From: Thalassobaculum_A sp040219215
GTDB lineage: Bacteria; Pseudomonadota; Alphaproteobacteria; Thalassobaculales; Thalassobaculaceae
Length of the DNA stretch: 64,000 nucleotides
Direction of reading: 5' to 3'
Assembly: GCF_040219215.1 (NCBI RefSeq)
Contig: NZ_JAVJSX010000025.1
Location: forward strand, 62,001-126,000
Of the stretch, positions 44,375-53,708 are shown one piece after another (within the stretch, counting starts at the first letter, position 1; the number at the start of each line of letters is the position of its first letter). The position numbers and the translations under genes were made by a program. Under the pieces are notes generated by a model. That model did no database searches. It was given only the letters and a program-made list of their open reading frames with translations, and was not told the DNA's origin.

Positions 44375-45013
44375 CTAGCCCTCGGTTTCCGGGCGGGTGA
44401 CGGTCCACACCACGATGTCGCGAAGCACCTTGCCCAAGGCCTGGTCGAACGTATCGACGATGGAGTGGATCTTGTTGTCCCGCGCCGCAATCACCCGCTC
44501 CACGGTGGTCGACGCGATGATCCGGCGTTGCGGCATGCGGACCAGCTTGGCGTTGATCCGAACGTTGATCTTGGGTGTCTCGACTCCAGCCTCGTACTCC
44601 GCCTGAAACTCCCGCAACTCGACCCGAAGCACGAAGTCCGAACGCAGCGACACGGACTCGCGCCCCACGCCGACGATGGCTTTCGAGTTCTCAAAGGTCT
44701 CGATCAATAGGCGCTGCACCATGTTCGGCGCATCGTCGATCCACTGGGCCCCGGCGTAGTAGTCGATTGCATGCGCCCCGCGCATCACGGCGATCCGCGT
44801 CGTTGCCAATCCCGCCGGCGATGACGGGCGGTCGACGGCAAGCTGCCAGTCGACCGTTGGCAGATTGTCTGGAAACGTGCTCTTCGGCGTGAGGGTGTAG
44901 AGCTGTTGCGGCGGCCCACCCAGCGACAGGTTGGAGCATCCGGCAACCACCACCATCAGCGATGCAGCAAGCGCACGCACAAGAACGTCGCGGACCAACC
45001 GAACCTTCGCCAT
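44375..45013 (-). CDS. ABC-type transport auxiliary lipoprotein (DUF330/PqiC-like)
   Basis: This 212-residue lipoprotein has a signal ending VVVAGC, so it is lipidated at Cys about 25. The rest fits the ABC_trans_aux family: PPQQLYTLTPKSTFPD, RIAVMRGAHAIDYYAGAQW, MVQRLLIETFENS, SDFVLRVELREFQAEYE. Such lipoproteins stand in the outer membrane or periplasm and complete MCE-type lipid transporters. Its ATG lies within the mlaD stop codon (TGATG), and it is the last gene of the operon. Confidence 0.88.
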   Translation of the reverse strand: MAKVRLVRDVLVRALAASLMVVVAGCSNLSLGGPPQQLYTLTPKSTFPDNLPTVDWQLAVDRPSSPAGLATTRIAVMRGAHAIDYYAGAQWIDDAPNMVQRLLIETFENSKAIVGVGRESVSLRSDFVLRVELREFQAEYEAGVETPKINVRINAKLVRMPQRRIIASTTVERVIAARDNKIHSIVDTFDQALGKVLRDIVVWTVTRPETEG

Positions 45014-46020
45014 CACTGCGCCTCCACCTGGCCTTCGCGTTTGCCGAACAGGAACTGCGACGGATCGCGATTGAGCTGACGCACCACGCGATCCAGATTG
45101 CCGACGAGTTCGCGGGCCTCGAACAGGAACTGGGTCAGTTCGTACAGACCGGAGTTCGAGAAGTCCCGCATCCCGGGCCGGGCTTCGCCGACCAGCGCCT
45201 CGAGCTGCGCCGCGGTTCCGCCGATCCTCTCGGTGGTGAACGCCAGCCGCTCGCTCAGCTTTCCGATCTCGGCGTCCACGCCGGCAACGGTGCCGCGCGC
45301 CGCGGACAACGTGATCGCGACTTCCTCGGTGATCGTCTTGAAGTTGCCGCGCAGTTCCTTGATCAAAGGGGCCATGTCAGCCATTGCCGCGCGCACTTCC
45401 GTGGCGGCAGCGGCCCCATCGACGACCGCCGTTTCAATCTCGCCGGTGCGTTCGGCAAGGACCGCCGACACCGTCGCCAGATTGTGCAGGATGTCGCGGA
45501 CCGATTTCTGATTGTCGTCACTGAGAAAGCCCTGCAAGCGGGCAATCAGGGTCACCAACTGGCCAGCAATCTCGGGTGCCGACTGGAACACCTTCTCCAG
45601 CCGCGACGCCCGCGACGGAATCAGCGGAAGCTTTCCGGATTCAGGTGCCTGGAGGTTCGGTGCGTCGCGCGTCCCGCCCTGGATCTGGATGAATCCGAGG
45701 CCGGTAAGTCCTTGGGATTCCAGCGTCGCATACATGTTGGCCTTGATCGGGATGGCGGCATCGAGTTCCACCGTCACGGCCACTTTCTCGACGTTGTCCG
45801 GATCGATCCGGATATCAGCTACCGAGCCGACTGGGACGCCGTGATAGCGCACCCGACTGCCCACGGACAGGCCGCCCACCGAACCGTCGAACTCGATGAG
45901 GTAGTCGCGCACATCCTGATCGAGACGGACGTTGCCGAACCAGACCGCCAGGCCCAGGCCGCCCAGGAACAACGCCAGAACGAAGGCGCCGACCACCGCG
46001 TATCCCGCTCGCGTCTCCAT
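45013..46020 (-). CDS. mlaD: MCE-domain lipid-binding protein (MlaD-like)
   Basis: This 335-residue protein is anchored by one N-terminal helix (about 8-28). An MCE domain follows at about 38-118: YLIEFDGSVGGLSVGSRVRY, HGVPVGSVADIRID, ATLESQGLTGLGFIQIQGG. A long helical region then runs to the end. MCE proteins form hexameric rings that carry phospholipid across the periplasm. The gene begins two bases after the ATPase stop. It is longer than enterobacterial MlaD, closer to the PqiB-like or actinobacterial single-MCE style with a helical tail. Confidence 0.92.
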   Translation of the reverse strand: METRAGYAVVGAFVLALFLGGLGLAVWFGNVRLDQDVRDYLIEFDGSVGGLSVGSRVRYHGVPVGSVADIRIDPDNVEKVAVTVELDAAIPIKANMYATLESQGLTGLGFIQIQGGTRDAPNLQAPESGKLPLIPSRASRLEKVFQSAPEIAGQLVTLIARLQGFLSDDNQKSVRDILHNLATVSAVLAERTGEIETAVVDGAAAATEVRAAMADMAPLIKELRGNFKTITEEVAITLSAARGTVAGVDAEIGKLSERLAFTTERIGGTAAQLEALVGEARPGMRDFSNSGLYELTQFLFEARELVGNLDRVVRQLNRDPSQFLFGKREGQVEAQ

Positions 46021-46022
46021 CG

Positions 46023-46841
46023 TCAGCCTCCCTCAGCTCCAATCCGGCCGGCCGCTGCCGGCGCCTTGAACGCCGCCCGCGCCCGCGGTCCATGGAAGTA
46101 CTCCTGAATCCAGGGATCCGGATTGCCAACCAGTTCCGCCATCGTACCGACCACGACGCGGCCGTTCACCAGTACGGCAATGCGGTCACAGATACGGGCC
46201 AGGCTGTCCAGGTCATGGGTAACCATCACCACCGTCAAACCAAGGGCCCGGCGGAGATCCAGGATCAGTTCGTCGAAGGCCGATGCGCCGATCGGATCGA
46301 GCCCAGCAGTCGGTTCGTCCAGGAACACCACCTCCGGGTCGAGCGCCAGGGCCCGCGCCAACCCGGCCCGCTTCTTCATGCCGCCGGACAGTTGCGATGG
46401 AAACTTGCCGCATGCATCGGCTGGAAGGCCGACCAGACCCACCTTCAGGCGAGCCAGTTCGTCCATCAGCACGCTCGGCATGTCGCCGCGTTCGCGCATC
46501 GGAACCTCGATGTTCTGACCGACGGTCAGGGCGCTGAACAGCGCTCCCTCCTGGAACAGCATTCCGAAGCGTCCGGCCAGGCGCGCAGTACTCGATCCGT
46601 CCCAGGAAACCGGTTCGCCCAGCAGCGTGACCTCGCCCTCGTTCGGTCGCTGCAAGCCAATGATGGTCCGCAGCAACACCGTCTTGCCGGTCCCGGATCC
46701 CCCCACGACACCCAGGATCTCCCCGCGTTCCACGGTCAGGTCCAGTCCGTCATGCACAACCTGCGACCCGAAGCGGGTGATCAACCCACGGACCGTGATC
46801 GCCGGTTCGCTCGGAGGATCACCGGGGGACTGCACGCTCAT
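46023..46841 (-). CDS. mlaF: ABC transporter ATPase of the Mla lipid system
   Basis: The 272-residue ATPase has Walker A VVGGSGTGKTVLLRTIIGL, signature LSGGMKKRAGLARALALDPE, Walker B VVFLDEPTAGLD and switch His in VMVTHDLDSL. Together with the MlaE-type permease it powers phospholipid transport through the MCE protein. The ATG at 46841 overlaps the permease stop by four bases; the frame is open further upstream, but that part is antisense-like and not family sequence. Confidence 0.94.
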   Translation of the reverse strand: MSVQSPGDPPSEPAITVRGLITRFGSQVVHDGLDLTVERGEILGVVGGSGTGKTVLLRTIIGLQRPNEGEVTLLGEPVSWDGSSTARLAGRFGMLFQEGALFSALTVGQNIEVPMRERGDMPSVLMDELARLKVGLVGLPADACGKFPSQLSGGMKKRAGLARALALDPEVVFLDEPTAGLDPIGASAFDELILDLRRALGLTVVMVTHDLDSLARICDRIAVLVNGRVVVGTMAELVGNPDPWIQEYFHGPRARAAFKAPAAAGRIGAEGG

Positions 46842-47977
46842 ATCCCAATCTTGGCGAAGGCGACCGCAAAGATCGCATTCAGGATGATCACCAGGAAGAT
46901 CGACTCCACCACCGCTCGTGTGGTCTGGCGCCCCACGCTTTCGGCGCTGCCGGACACGCCCAGGCCGCTGTGGCACCCAACCAGCGCAATCGCCAGGGCG
47001 AACACCGGGGCCTTGATCAGTCCGGTCACGAAACTCCAGATGGTCACGCCAGCCGACAATTGGGCGAGGAACTGACCGACCGACATGTCCAACTGGAACA
47101 GGCATACCATCGCGCCGCCGGCGATGCCGGCAACGTCCGCGAACACCGTCAGCGCCGGCAGCACGATGATCAAGGCGATCACCCGGGGAAGCACCAGAAC
47201 GTCGATCACCGACATGCCCATGGTCTCCAGGGCGTCGATCTCCTGATTCACTTTCATGGTGCCGATCTGAGCGGCAAACGCGCTTCCCGATCGACCGGCC
47301 ACGATGATCGCGGTCAGCAGGATGCCGATCTCCCGCAGGACCGAAATTCCGACCAGGTTGACCGTAAGGTTCGCCGCACCGAAACGGGTGAGTTGCAGGG
47401 CTCCCATGTAGGCCAGCACCACACCGACCAGAAAACACAGCAGGCCGACGATAGGCAGGGCCGTCACACCGGTCGCCTCGATCTGCGCCACGACCGCCGT
47501 GCCGCGCAGCCTTGTCGGGCGCCCCACGATACGGCCAGCGGCGACCACCACAACACCCAGCAATCCCAGCAAGTTGCGGCCGGTGTGCAAGCCTTCGAGC
47601 GTGTGCCGGCCGAGCCGCTCCAGGAAGTCGAGCCACGACGAAGTCGGCGCCGGTGCAACCTCGGCCGATGGGTCATACTCGGCCGCCTTGTCGAGGATCG
47701 CTTGCAGCCCTTCGTCCAGACCGACCATCGCGACTGGAACACCACGTCGGCGAAACTGTGCCACCGTGCGCTGGATCACCCAGGCGCCGGCGCTGTCGAG
47801 GCGGCTGACGGAGGTTGCATCCACGGTCACCGCCTCAGCGGGGCGATCGGCCAGCGCGCGGGCCGGCCCGTCTACCGCGAGAACGGTCTGCAAGGTCCAG
47901 GGTCCTCGCAGGCTCACCACCAATGTGCCGCCTCGAGTTTCGATCGTCAGAGCGTCGACGACCGTGGGGTCCTTCAC
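46838..47977 (-). CDS. mlaE: Mla-type permease with N-terminal STAS domain
   Basis: The 379-residue protein has an N-terminal STAS domain (about 1-105; VTVDATSVSRLDSAGAWVIQ) fused to an MlaE permease with about five helices (GVTALPIVGLLCFLVGVVLAY, LTAIIVAGRSGSAFAAQIGTM, EIDALETMGMSVIDVLVLPR). In enterobacteria the STAS protein MlaB is separate; here it is fused, as in many alphaproteobacteria. The start GTG 47977 has GGAG five bases upstream, while in-frame codons further upstream are not family-like. It is the first gene of mlaE-mlaF-mlaD-lipoprotein and is divergent from apt. Confidence 0.9.
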   Translation of the reverse strand: MKDPTVVDALTIETRGGTLVVSLRGPWTLQTVLAVDGPARALADRPAEAVTVDATSVSRLDSAGAWVIQRTVAQFRRRGVPVAMVGLDEGLQAILDKAAEYDPSAEVAPAPTSSWLDFLERLGRHTLEGLHTGRNLLGLLGVVVVAAGRIVGRPTRLRGTAVVAQIEATGVTALPIVGLLCFLVGVVLAYMGALQLTRFGAANLTVNLVGISVLREIGILLTAIIVAGRSGSAFAAQIGTMKVNQEIDALETMGMSVIDVLVLPRVIALIIVLPALTVFADVAGIAGGAMVCLFQLDMSVGQFLAQLSAGVTIWSFVTGLIKAPVFALAIALVGCHSGLGVSGSAESVGRQTTRAVVESIFLVIILNAIFAVAFAKIGI

Positions 47978-48151
47978 GCTTGCTCCAAGGTGCCCGAACG
48001 TCGCCGAACCCACCGACTTCTCCCTGCGATCCGGCGGGTACGATACCGGTCGCGGCCCTGCTCTACCAGAACGGCAATCCAAGCGAGACGGTGGAACCCG
48101 AGGACGGATTGTTCTACATGGAACGGCTGAGCGGACGCCTGGGAGAGTTTG

Positions 48152-48667
48152 ATGAACCTGAAGGACCACATCCGGTCGGTGCCGGATTTCCCGAAACCGG
48201 GGATCCTGTTCTACGACGTCTCCACCCTGCTGGCGCATCCCGCCGCGTGGAAGGAGACCGTCCGGCGTCTGGCCGACGCTATCCGGCCGTTCAAACCCGA
48301 CATGCTGGCCGGCATTGAGAGCCGTGGGTTCCTGACCGCGGCACCGCTCGCCCTGGAACTCGGCCTCGGCTTCATCATGATCCGCAAGAAGGGCAAGCTG
48401 CCCGGTCCGACGGTGCCCTACACCTACGATCTGGAATACGGCACCGACACCGTGGAGATTCAGGAGTCAGCCGTCCCGGCTGGTGCCCGGGTCGTGATCC
48501 TGGACGATCTGCTGGCAACCGGCGGCACGTTGAACGCCTCGGTCCAGTTGCTGCGCAAGGTCGGGGCCAACGTCACCGGGGGCGCGTGCATCATGGAACT
48601 GAGGTTCCTGAAAGGCCGCGACAAGTTGGACATCCCGTTCGAATCCATCATCCAGTACGACGACTGA
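48152..48667 (+). CDS. apt: Adenine phosphoribosyltransferase
   Basis: This 171-residue purine-salvage enzyme converts adenine plus PRPP to AMP. Family marks are IRSVPDFPKPGILFYDVSTLL, AGIESRGFLTAAPLALELG, IRKKGKLPGPTVPYTYDLEYG and the PRPP loop VVILDDLLATGGTLNAS. GGGAGAG four bases before ATG 48152 fixes the start. It is divergent from the mlaE operon (174 bases between) and converges on the AcuI-like gene. A standard length and full motif set give high confidence. Confidence 0.96.
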   Translation: MNLKDHIRSVPDFPKPGILFYDVSTLLAHPAAWKETVRRLADAIRPFKPDMLAGIESRGFLTAAPLALELGLGFIMIRKKGKLPGPTVPYTYDLEYGTDTVEIQESAVPAGARVVILDDLLATGGTLNASVQLLRKVGANVTGGACIMELRFLKGRDKLDIPFESIIQYDD

Positions 48668-48687
48668 CAGGATCGAGCCGGGGCCTG

Positions 48688-49689
48688 TCAGCCGCCTCCG
48701 ACCTTCACGACCGCCCGACCCTGAACCGTACCCTTGAGGATCGCCCGACCGAGGTCCGGCAGGTCCTCGAAAGCATGTGTGTGGCTGATGGCGTCCAGCT
48801 TTGCCATCGGCAGGGTGTTGGCAATCGCCTTCCAGACGCGCTCGCGGCGCTCGCTGGGACACATCACCGAGTCGATGCCCAGCAGGCTGACCCCGCGCAG
48901 CAGGAACGGCAGCACGGTCGTCGTGACCTCGTTGCCGCCGGTCAGCCCGACGGCTGCGACGACGCCGTTGTACGCCACCTGGGTCAGCAGGTTGGCGAGC
49001 GTGGACCCACCGACATTATCGATCGCCGCCTGAAAGCGTTCCCCGGCCAGCGGCCGCTTCGGTTGCTCGGAAAGCTCTGCCCGGTCGATGATCGAGGCGG
49101 CACCAAGCTCCTTCAGATACACGTGGGTTTCCGAACGGCCGGTTGACGCCACCACCGTGTAGCCCTTGGCCGCCAGCAGGGCTACCGCCACGCTGCCCAC
49201 GCCGCCGGACGCACCGGTGACCAGCACCTCCCCGCGCTCGGGACTCATCCCGGCTGCCTCAAGCGTGTCGACCGCCAGTCCGGCCGTGAAGCCCGCGGTA
49301 CCGAGCGCCATTGAGCGCGCCAGTGTGAGGCCCTTTGGCAACTTGACCAGCCATTCGCCCGGCACCCGCGCCAGCGCCCCGCAACCACCCCATCGAACCT
49401 CGCCGACCCGCCAGCCCGTCAGCACCACCTCATCACCGGGCGCGAATGCCGTATTGGACGACGCCTCGACCACGCCGGAGAAATCCACGCCTGGCACATG
49501 GGGGTAGTTCCGCACCAACCGGCCGATGCCGTTCATCACCATTCCGTCCTTGTAGTTGACGGTGGTGTAGGCGACCCGGACCGTGACATCGCCGTCCGGC
49601 AGGTCTGCCACCGGAACATCCTCGAAGGCGCCTGTCACCTTGCGGTTGGCATCTTCGCGAAGGAGATAGGCCCTGAAGGTATCGGTCAT
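48688..49689 (-). CDS. acuI: MDR-family NADPH oxidoreductase, acryloyl-CoA reductase AcuI/YhdH type
   Basis: This 333-residue zinc-free medium-chain dehydrogenase has VAYTTVNYKDGMVMNGIGRLVR at the active site and HVPGVDFSGVV in the GroES-like domain. The NADPH motif VLVTGASGGVGSVAVALLAAKG and VYLKELGAASIIDR are also present. The pattern closely fits AcuI/YhdH, which reduces acryloyl-CoA to propionyl-CoA in DMSP or acrylate handling. Substrate is inferred from family likeness only, and no DMSP genes are beside it. GAGGGGA before ATG 49689 fixes the start. It converges on apt with 20 bases between. Confidence 0.88.
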   Translation of the reverse strand: MTDTFRAYLLREDANRKVTGAFEDVPVADLPDGDVTVRVAYTTVNYKDGMVMNGIGRLVRNYPHVPGVDFSGVVEASSNTAFAPGDEVVLTGWRVGEVRWGGCGALARVPGEWLVKLPKGLTLARSMALGTAGFTAGLAVDTLEAAGMSPERGEVLVTGASGGVGSVAVALLAAKGYTVVASTGRSETHVYLKELGAASIIDRAELSEQPKRPLAGERFQAAIDNVGGSTLANLLTQVAYNGVVAAVGLTGGNEVTTTVLPFLLRGVSLLGIDSVMCPSERRERVWKAIANTLPMAKLDAISHTHAFEDLPDLGRAILKGTVQGRAVVKVGGG

Positions 49690-49791
49690 CGTGCGTCCCC
49701 TCGACTGCATCGCGTCCAGCATGGCAACGCCTGTCCTTGGGAGCAACGCCGAACCCGAGCAAAGCCGCCGGAGCACATGACCAGAACAGGA

Positions 49792-51168
49792 TCAGGTCGG
49801 GCTCACCATCTCGATCTCTCGGCGTTTCGATGCCGATCGCCCAACGCGTGCCGGCAACCGAACGACTGCGGTCGTTCCGCGCCCGATATCGCTGTCCAGG
49901 CGAAACTCACCGCCATGCAGCGTCGTCAGCCGACGGGCAATCGTCAAACTCACACCGATCCCGTTGAATTCCTGGGTTAAGGGGTTGTCCAGGCGGACGA
50001 ACGGAATGAACGCTTCCTTGATCTTCTCTTCGGACATGCCGATCCCGGTGTCGCTGACCCGAAGGGCCCACCATCCCTTGTCATCCGCGGAGACATTGAC
50101 GGTCACGGATCCTGTCTTGGGCGTGAAACGAATAGCGTTCGAAATCAGGCCATCGAGTATCTGGCGAAGCCGCTTCGGGTCGCCCCTGACAAATACCGGC
50201 GCGTCGGGAAGCGTGCATCGCAGTGCCACCTTCCGACTGGCCGCATTGCTCGATTGTTCGGCAACGCATTCGGCGACCAACGCGCAGAGATCCTCGTCCG
50301 AAAACGACAAAGTCATCGTGCCGGTTTCAATCTCCGCCACGTCAAGTATCGCGTTGATCGCCCGCAACGCTTCGACGCCGCTGAACTGAATGCCCTCAGC
50401 GTAGTCGCGGTACTTCGGATGCCCGAGTTTCCCCAGGCTTTCGCTGGCCATCAGGTCCGAGAAGCCGATCACGGCATTCATCGGGGTGCGCAGGTGATGG
50501 CTGAGATAGGCCAGCGTCTGCCATTTATGGCGAGCCGCAAGCCTTAGATCGGCACGGGCGCTGCTGAGTTCTTCACGCTCGTCCTCCAGCGTGCTCTGCA
50601 GCTGCAGCGTCTCCTGCAACTGCTGGCCAAAGGAAACCGACGTCGCGGTTAGGACCGCCGCGTAGAACAGAACCAGCCCTCCCATCGCGACGAACAGAAC
50701 CGACCCCTGCAGCAGGTAGACGGCCGCCAACGGGATCGTGGCGCCAAGGAGGTATCCGAGATACGCCGGTCGATACCAGCTGAGCGACGACAGTCCGCCG
50801 GCGGTCGTGCCTGCAATCACGAACCCGGCGAAGGCGAACTCCACGAAGCCACCGCTGCCCCACAGCAGCGCCGGCAAAGCGCCCCAAGCCAGTCCGCTAG
50901 CCGTGGCCCCCACCGCGTGAGCCTGCAACTGCAGTTTGCTCGAAACTCCACGCCGCACCAGGACGGTGATCGAAATCCACCGCATCATGACGATTGCGAC
51001 GACAGCCAGGACCCACGACGCACCCGTCGAGAACGTCAGCGCTGACACCACCGCGACGTAGGAAACGATCGCGATCACAATATTGGTGAGGCTCGTGACT
51101 CGTCTGCGGCACAGTTCGGCTGCCTGTCTGTCTTCGATCAACACGCGGCTCACCGGCCGATTAATCAT
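49792..51168 (-). CDS. Membrane sensor histidine kinase
   Basis: The 458-residue protein has about five or six membrane helices (25-175) without a large periplasmic domain. A coiled coil (183-212), a HisKA domain and an HATPase domain follow (LRQILDGLISNAIRFTP, DTGIGMSEEKIKEAFIPF, GIGVSLTIARRL). The H-box reads LSHHLRTPMNAVIG: His224 is the phosphoacceptor, and the next residue, usually Glu, is His225. That acidic residue helps both kinase and phosphatase steps in HisKA proteins. No receiver and no cognate regulator gene is adjacent. It is divergent from the AidB-like gene across an AT-rich gap. Confidence 0.88.
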   Translation of the reverse strand: MINRPVSRVLIEDRQAAELCRRRVTSLTNIVIAIVSYVAVVSALTFSTGASWVLAVVAIVMMRWISITVLVRRGVSSKLQLQAHAVGATASGLAWGALPALLWGSGGFVEFAFAGFVIAGTTAGGLSSLSWYRPAYLGYLLGATIPLAAVYLLQGSVLFVAMGGLVLFYAAVLTATSVSFGQQLQETLQLQSTLEDEREELSSARADLRLAARHKWQTLAYLSHHLRTPMNAVIGFSDLMASESLGKLGHPKYRDYAEGIQFSGVEALRAINAILDVAEIETGTMTLSFSDEDLCALVAECVAEQSSNAASRKVALRCTLPDAPVFVRGDPKRLRQILDGLISNAIRFTPKTGSVTVNVSADDKGWWALRVSDTGIGMSEEKIKEAFIPFVRLDNPLTQEFNGIGVSLTIARRLTTLHGGEFRLDSDIGRGTTAVVRLPARVGRSASKRREIEMVSPT

Positions 51169-51260
51169 CTCAGAACCCCGTAGAGCCGTGCGAACCCGCT
51201 CAAAGTCGAACCTGTTAGCGGTTGCCCAATCGACTACGGTTCCATTCTTATGTTGGACGT

Positions 51261-51335
51261 CTAAAAATATAATTAATTTCCAATAATTTCCATGTGATTT
51301 GTACGTAATTCCATCATTGCTGTATTATGGATGTC
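51261..51335. promoter_or_regulatory. AT-rich divergent promoter region
   Basis: About 75 bases are strikingly AT-rich (for example AATTAATTTCCAATAATTTC) inside GC-rich surroundings. They lie between the divergent histidine kinase and AidB-like genes. The TAATTTCCAATAATTTCCAT stretch contains a short direct repeat (AATTTCC / AATTTCC) that could be an operator. Promoters for both genes most likely lie here. Confidence 0.5.
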
Positions 51336-51412
51336 TCGCGGAACATGCTGCTTTGGTGATCTGGTTACGCCGGTTGCACCGCAGTCCAATCCATTGATTT
51401 GAGAGTCTTTCC

Positions 51413-53137
51413 ATGACCAGAACCGCACCCGACCCGGTCGGCCTTCGGTCGCCCGTCAATCCTGAAGGTTGGCAGCCCGATACCCGCGGGATCAATGCGT
51501 ACCGAGACGACGAGGCACTCCAACAACTGCTGGCCCTGTACGTTCCGGCGCCCGACCTGGCGACCCTGCGGCCAACCTTTGAGTGTCTTGGAGACCTGAT
51601 AGGCGGGCGGCTGGACAAGCTGGCTCACAGTGCCGACCGGAACCCACCGGTTCTGCACCCACGCGACCGCCAGGGCCGCGACCGGCAATGGATCGAGAAG
51701 CATCCGGCCTACACGGAGATGGAGCGTATCGGCTACGCCGACCTCGCCATGGCGGCGATGTCGCACCGCCCGGCGCTCGGCCTCAACCATCCGGTACCGC
51801 ACGCCGCGAAGTACGCCATCCAGTACCTGTTCGCCCAGGCCGAGTTCGGTCTGCTGTGCCCGATCAGCATGACCGATGCGTTGACCCGCACAATCCGCCG
51901 CTTCGCCGATCCGTCACTGGTCGAGCGTTACCTGCCCGGCCTGACCGCCGACGACCTGGAGCATCAAATCCAGGGGGCGATGTTCATGACGGAGCGGGCC
52001 GCCGGCTCCGACGTCGGCGCCACCATCACCCGGGCAGTGCAGGACGGTGACGCTTGGCGGCTGCACGGCGACAAGTGGTTCTGCTCCAACACCGACGCAG
52101 GATTGGCACTGGTGTTGGCCCGTCCTGAGGGTGCCCCAGCGGGCATCAAGGGGGTGTCGCTGTTCCTGCTGCCGCGCGACTTGCCGGACGGCGGCCACAA
52201 CGCTTACCGGATCGTGCGACTGAAGGACAAGCTGGGCACCCGATCCATGCCCTCGGGCGAGATCACCCTGGAGGGAGCGCTGGCCTGGATGGTCGGCGAG
52301 CCCGGCCAGGGCTTCGTGCAGATGGCCGAGATGATCAACCAGTCGCGGCTGTCGAACGCCGTGCGGTCGGCCGGGATGATGCGTCGGGCGTGGCGCGAAG
52401 CAATCACCGTCGCGCGCGGACGCAGTGCCTTCGGTCACCGGCTGATCGACATGCCGTTGCAGCAGCGCCAGTTGCTGAAGATCCTGCTGCCGGGCGAACA
52501 GGCGCTGTCGATGGTGCTGTACACCGCCGACGCCCTGGCCCGTGCCGATTCCGGCGACGCCGAGGGCAAGGCGCTGCGTCGCATCCTGACGCCGCTGGTC
52601 AAGTTCCGGGTGTGCCGCGATGCCCGCAAGGTCACCGGGGACGCCATGGAGGCGCGCGGTGGTGTCGGTTACATCGAGGAGTGGATCGAGCCGCGGCTGC
52701 TGCGCGATTCCCATCTCGGCTCGATCTGGGAAGGCACCAGCAACATCGTCGCTCTCGACGTGCTGCGGGCCGCGCGCAAGGACGCGGCACACACCGCGCT
52801 CGGGGGAGCGCTCCGTCAGCGAATGGCCACCTCAGGCGTGCCGGCGAGCCTCCAGGAGAGCCTGACCGGACTGCTCGGCAGGGCGGTTCGCGCCGTCGAC
52901 ACGGCTGCCGCCGCAGGGGCGGCCGGCGATCCGCACGCCCGAACGGCGGCATCCGGCCTGTACCACGCCGCCTCGGCCTGCCTGCTGGCAGCAGAAGGCG
53001 CGACGCTGGCGGGCGACGGCGGGGCAAGACGACTGCTGTTAGCTCAACAGGTGATCGACCACAAGCTCACGCCACGCGACCCGCTGGCGTTGCGCGAAGA
53101 GGCCGGCACCGATGCTTCGGCACTTTTGATGCGGTGA
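51413..53137 (+). CDS. AidB-like acyl-CoA dehydrogenase
   Basis: This 574-residue flavoprotein is of the large acyl-CoA dehydrogenase branch that includes AidB. Motifs are FMTERAAGSDVGATITRAVQ, GDKWFCSNTDAGLALVLARP, RLKDKLGTRSMPSGEITLEGA, NAVRSAGMMRRAWREA, GYIEEWIEPRLLRDSHLGSIWEGTSNI. The N-terminal AidB-type extension and the C-terminal helical extension are both present. In AidB the substrate is unclear (short-chain acyl-CoA and DNA have been proposed). GAGAG a few bases before ATG 51413 supports the start. Downstream lie a GNAT gene and the broken thiolase on the other strand. Confidence 0.87.
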   Translation: MTRTAPDPVGLRSPVNPEGWQPDTRGINAYRDDEALQQLLALYVPAPDLATLRPTFECLGDLIGGRLDKLAHSADRNPPVLHPRDRQGRDRQWIEKHPAYTEMERIGYADLAMAAMSHRPALGLNHPVPHAAKYAIQYLFAQAEFGLLCPISMTDALTRTIRRFADPSLVERYLPGLTADDLEHQIQGAMFMTERAAGSDVGATITRAVQDGDAWRLHGDKWFCSNTDAGLALVLARPEGAPAGIKGVSLFLLPRDLPDGGHNAYRIVRLKDKLGTRSMPSGEITLEGALAWMVGEPGQGFVQMAEMINQSRLSNAVRSAGMMRRAWREAITVARGRSAFGHRLIDMPLQQRQLLKILLPGEQALSMVLYTADALARADSGDAEGKALRRILTPLVKFRVCRDARKVTGDAMEARGGVGYIEEWIEPRLLRDSHLGSIWEGTSNIVALDVLRAARKDAAHTALGGALRQRMATSGVPASLQESLTGLLGRAVRAVDTAAAAGAAGDPHARTAASGLYHAASACLLAAEGATLAGDGGARRLLLAQQVIDHKLTPRDPLALREEAGTDASALLMR

Positions 53138-53152
53138 CGTCCCGGCGGTCCT

Positions 53153-53704
53153 TCACCGCACGGCAGGATCCACGAAGGTGCCGTCGCCCAGCACCCACTC
53201 CATCGCAACCCGGGTGTCCGCCGGAAATCCGACCTCGACCTGTTCTTCGATCTGCTGACGCAGGAACACCTCGGACGCCAGATCCGGAACCTCCCGAAAC
53301 CCCAGCCACTCGTAATACGGTGCATTCCAGGGCAGGTCCCGGAAAGTGGTCAGCGCCAGCCGCGTGATGCCGCGTGGTCCGTGGAACACCGCCGCCCGCC
53401 GCAGCATCCGTGCGCCCAGACCATATCCGGCGTGATCGGGGTGCACGGAGAGCTGGCCGACATAGAGCGTGCTGAGGCCGACCAGCCGGCAGTGTGCGAA
53501 GCCGACCGGCCGATCGCGCGCATCGACCGCCACCCACAAGCCCCAGCGGGCCTGGGTCTCGACGAACTCCTTCATTGTGGTTGGCGGATAGGTCGCCACC
53601 AGCTTGGCATAGCGGGTGCCCTCGAACCGGACGTCGGCGGCCAGTTCGATAGCCGGAAGGGCGCCCAGCTCGTCGGGACGGGCGAGCCGGACGCCATAGC
53701 TCAT
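53153..53704 (-). CDS. GNAT-family N-acetyltransferase
   Basis: This 183-residue GNAT-fold protein carries the acetyl-CoA site VGQLSVHPDHAGYGLGARMLRRA (motif A) and the later APYYEWLGFREVP (motif B). It transfers an acyl group to an amine or similar acceptor, but the acceptor cannot be told. The start ATG 53704 lies four bases beyond the thiolase stop, so the two were one transcription unit. It converges on the AidB-like gene, with 15 bases between stops. Confidence 0.85.
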   Translation of the reverse strand: MSYGVRLARPDELGALPAIELAADVRFEGTRYAKLVATYPPTTMKEFVETQARWGLWVAVDARDRPVGFAHCRLVGLSTLYVGQLSVHPDHAGYGLGARMLRRAAVFHGPRGITRLALTTFRDLPWNAPYYEWLGFREVPDLASEVFLRQQIEEQVEVGFPADTRVAMEWVLGDGTFVDPAVR

Positions 53705-53708
53705 CGTT

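Noticed and set aside
46842..47636. Long upstream extension of the mlaF frame
   Set aside because: It overlaps mlaE in another frame and reads as Gly/Arg-rich antisense-like sequence; the ATPase family begins at 46841.
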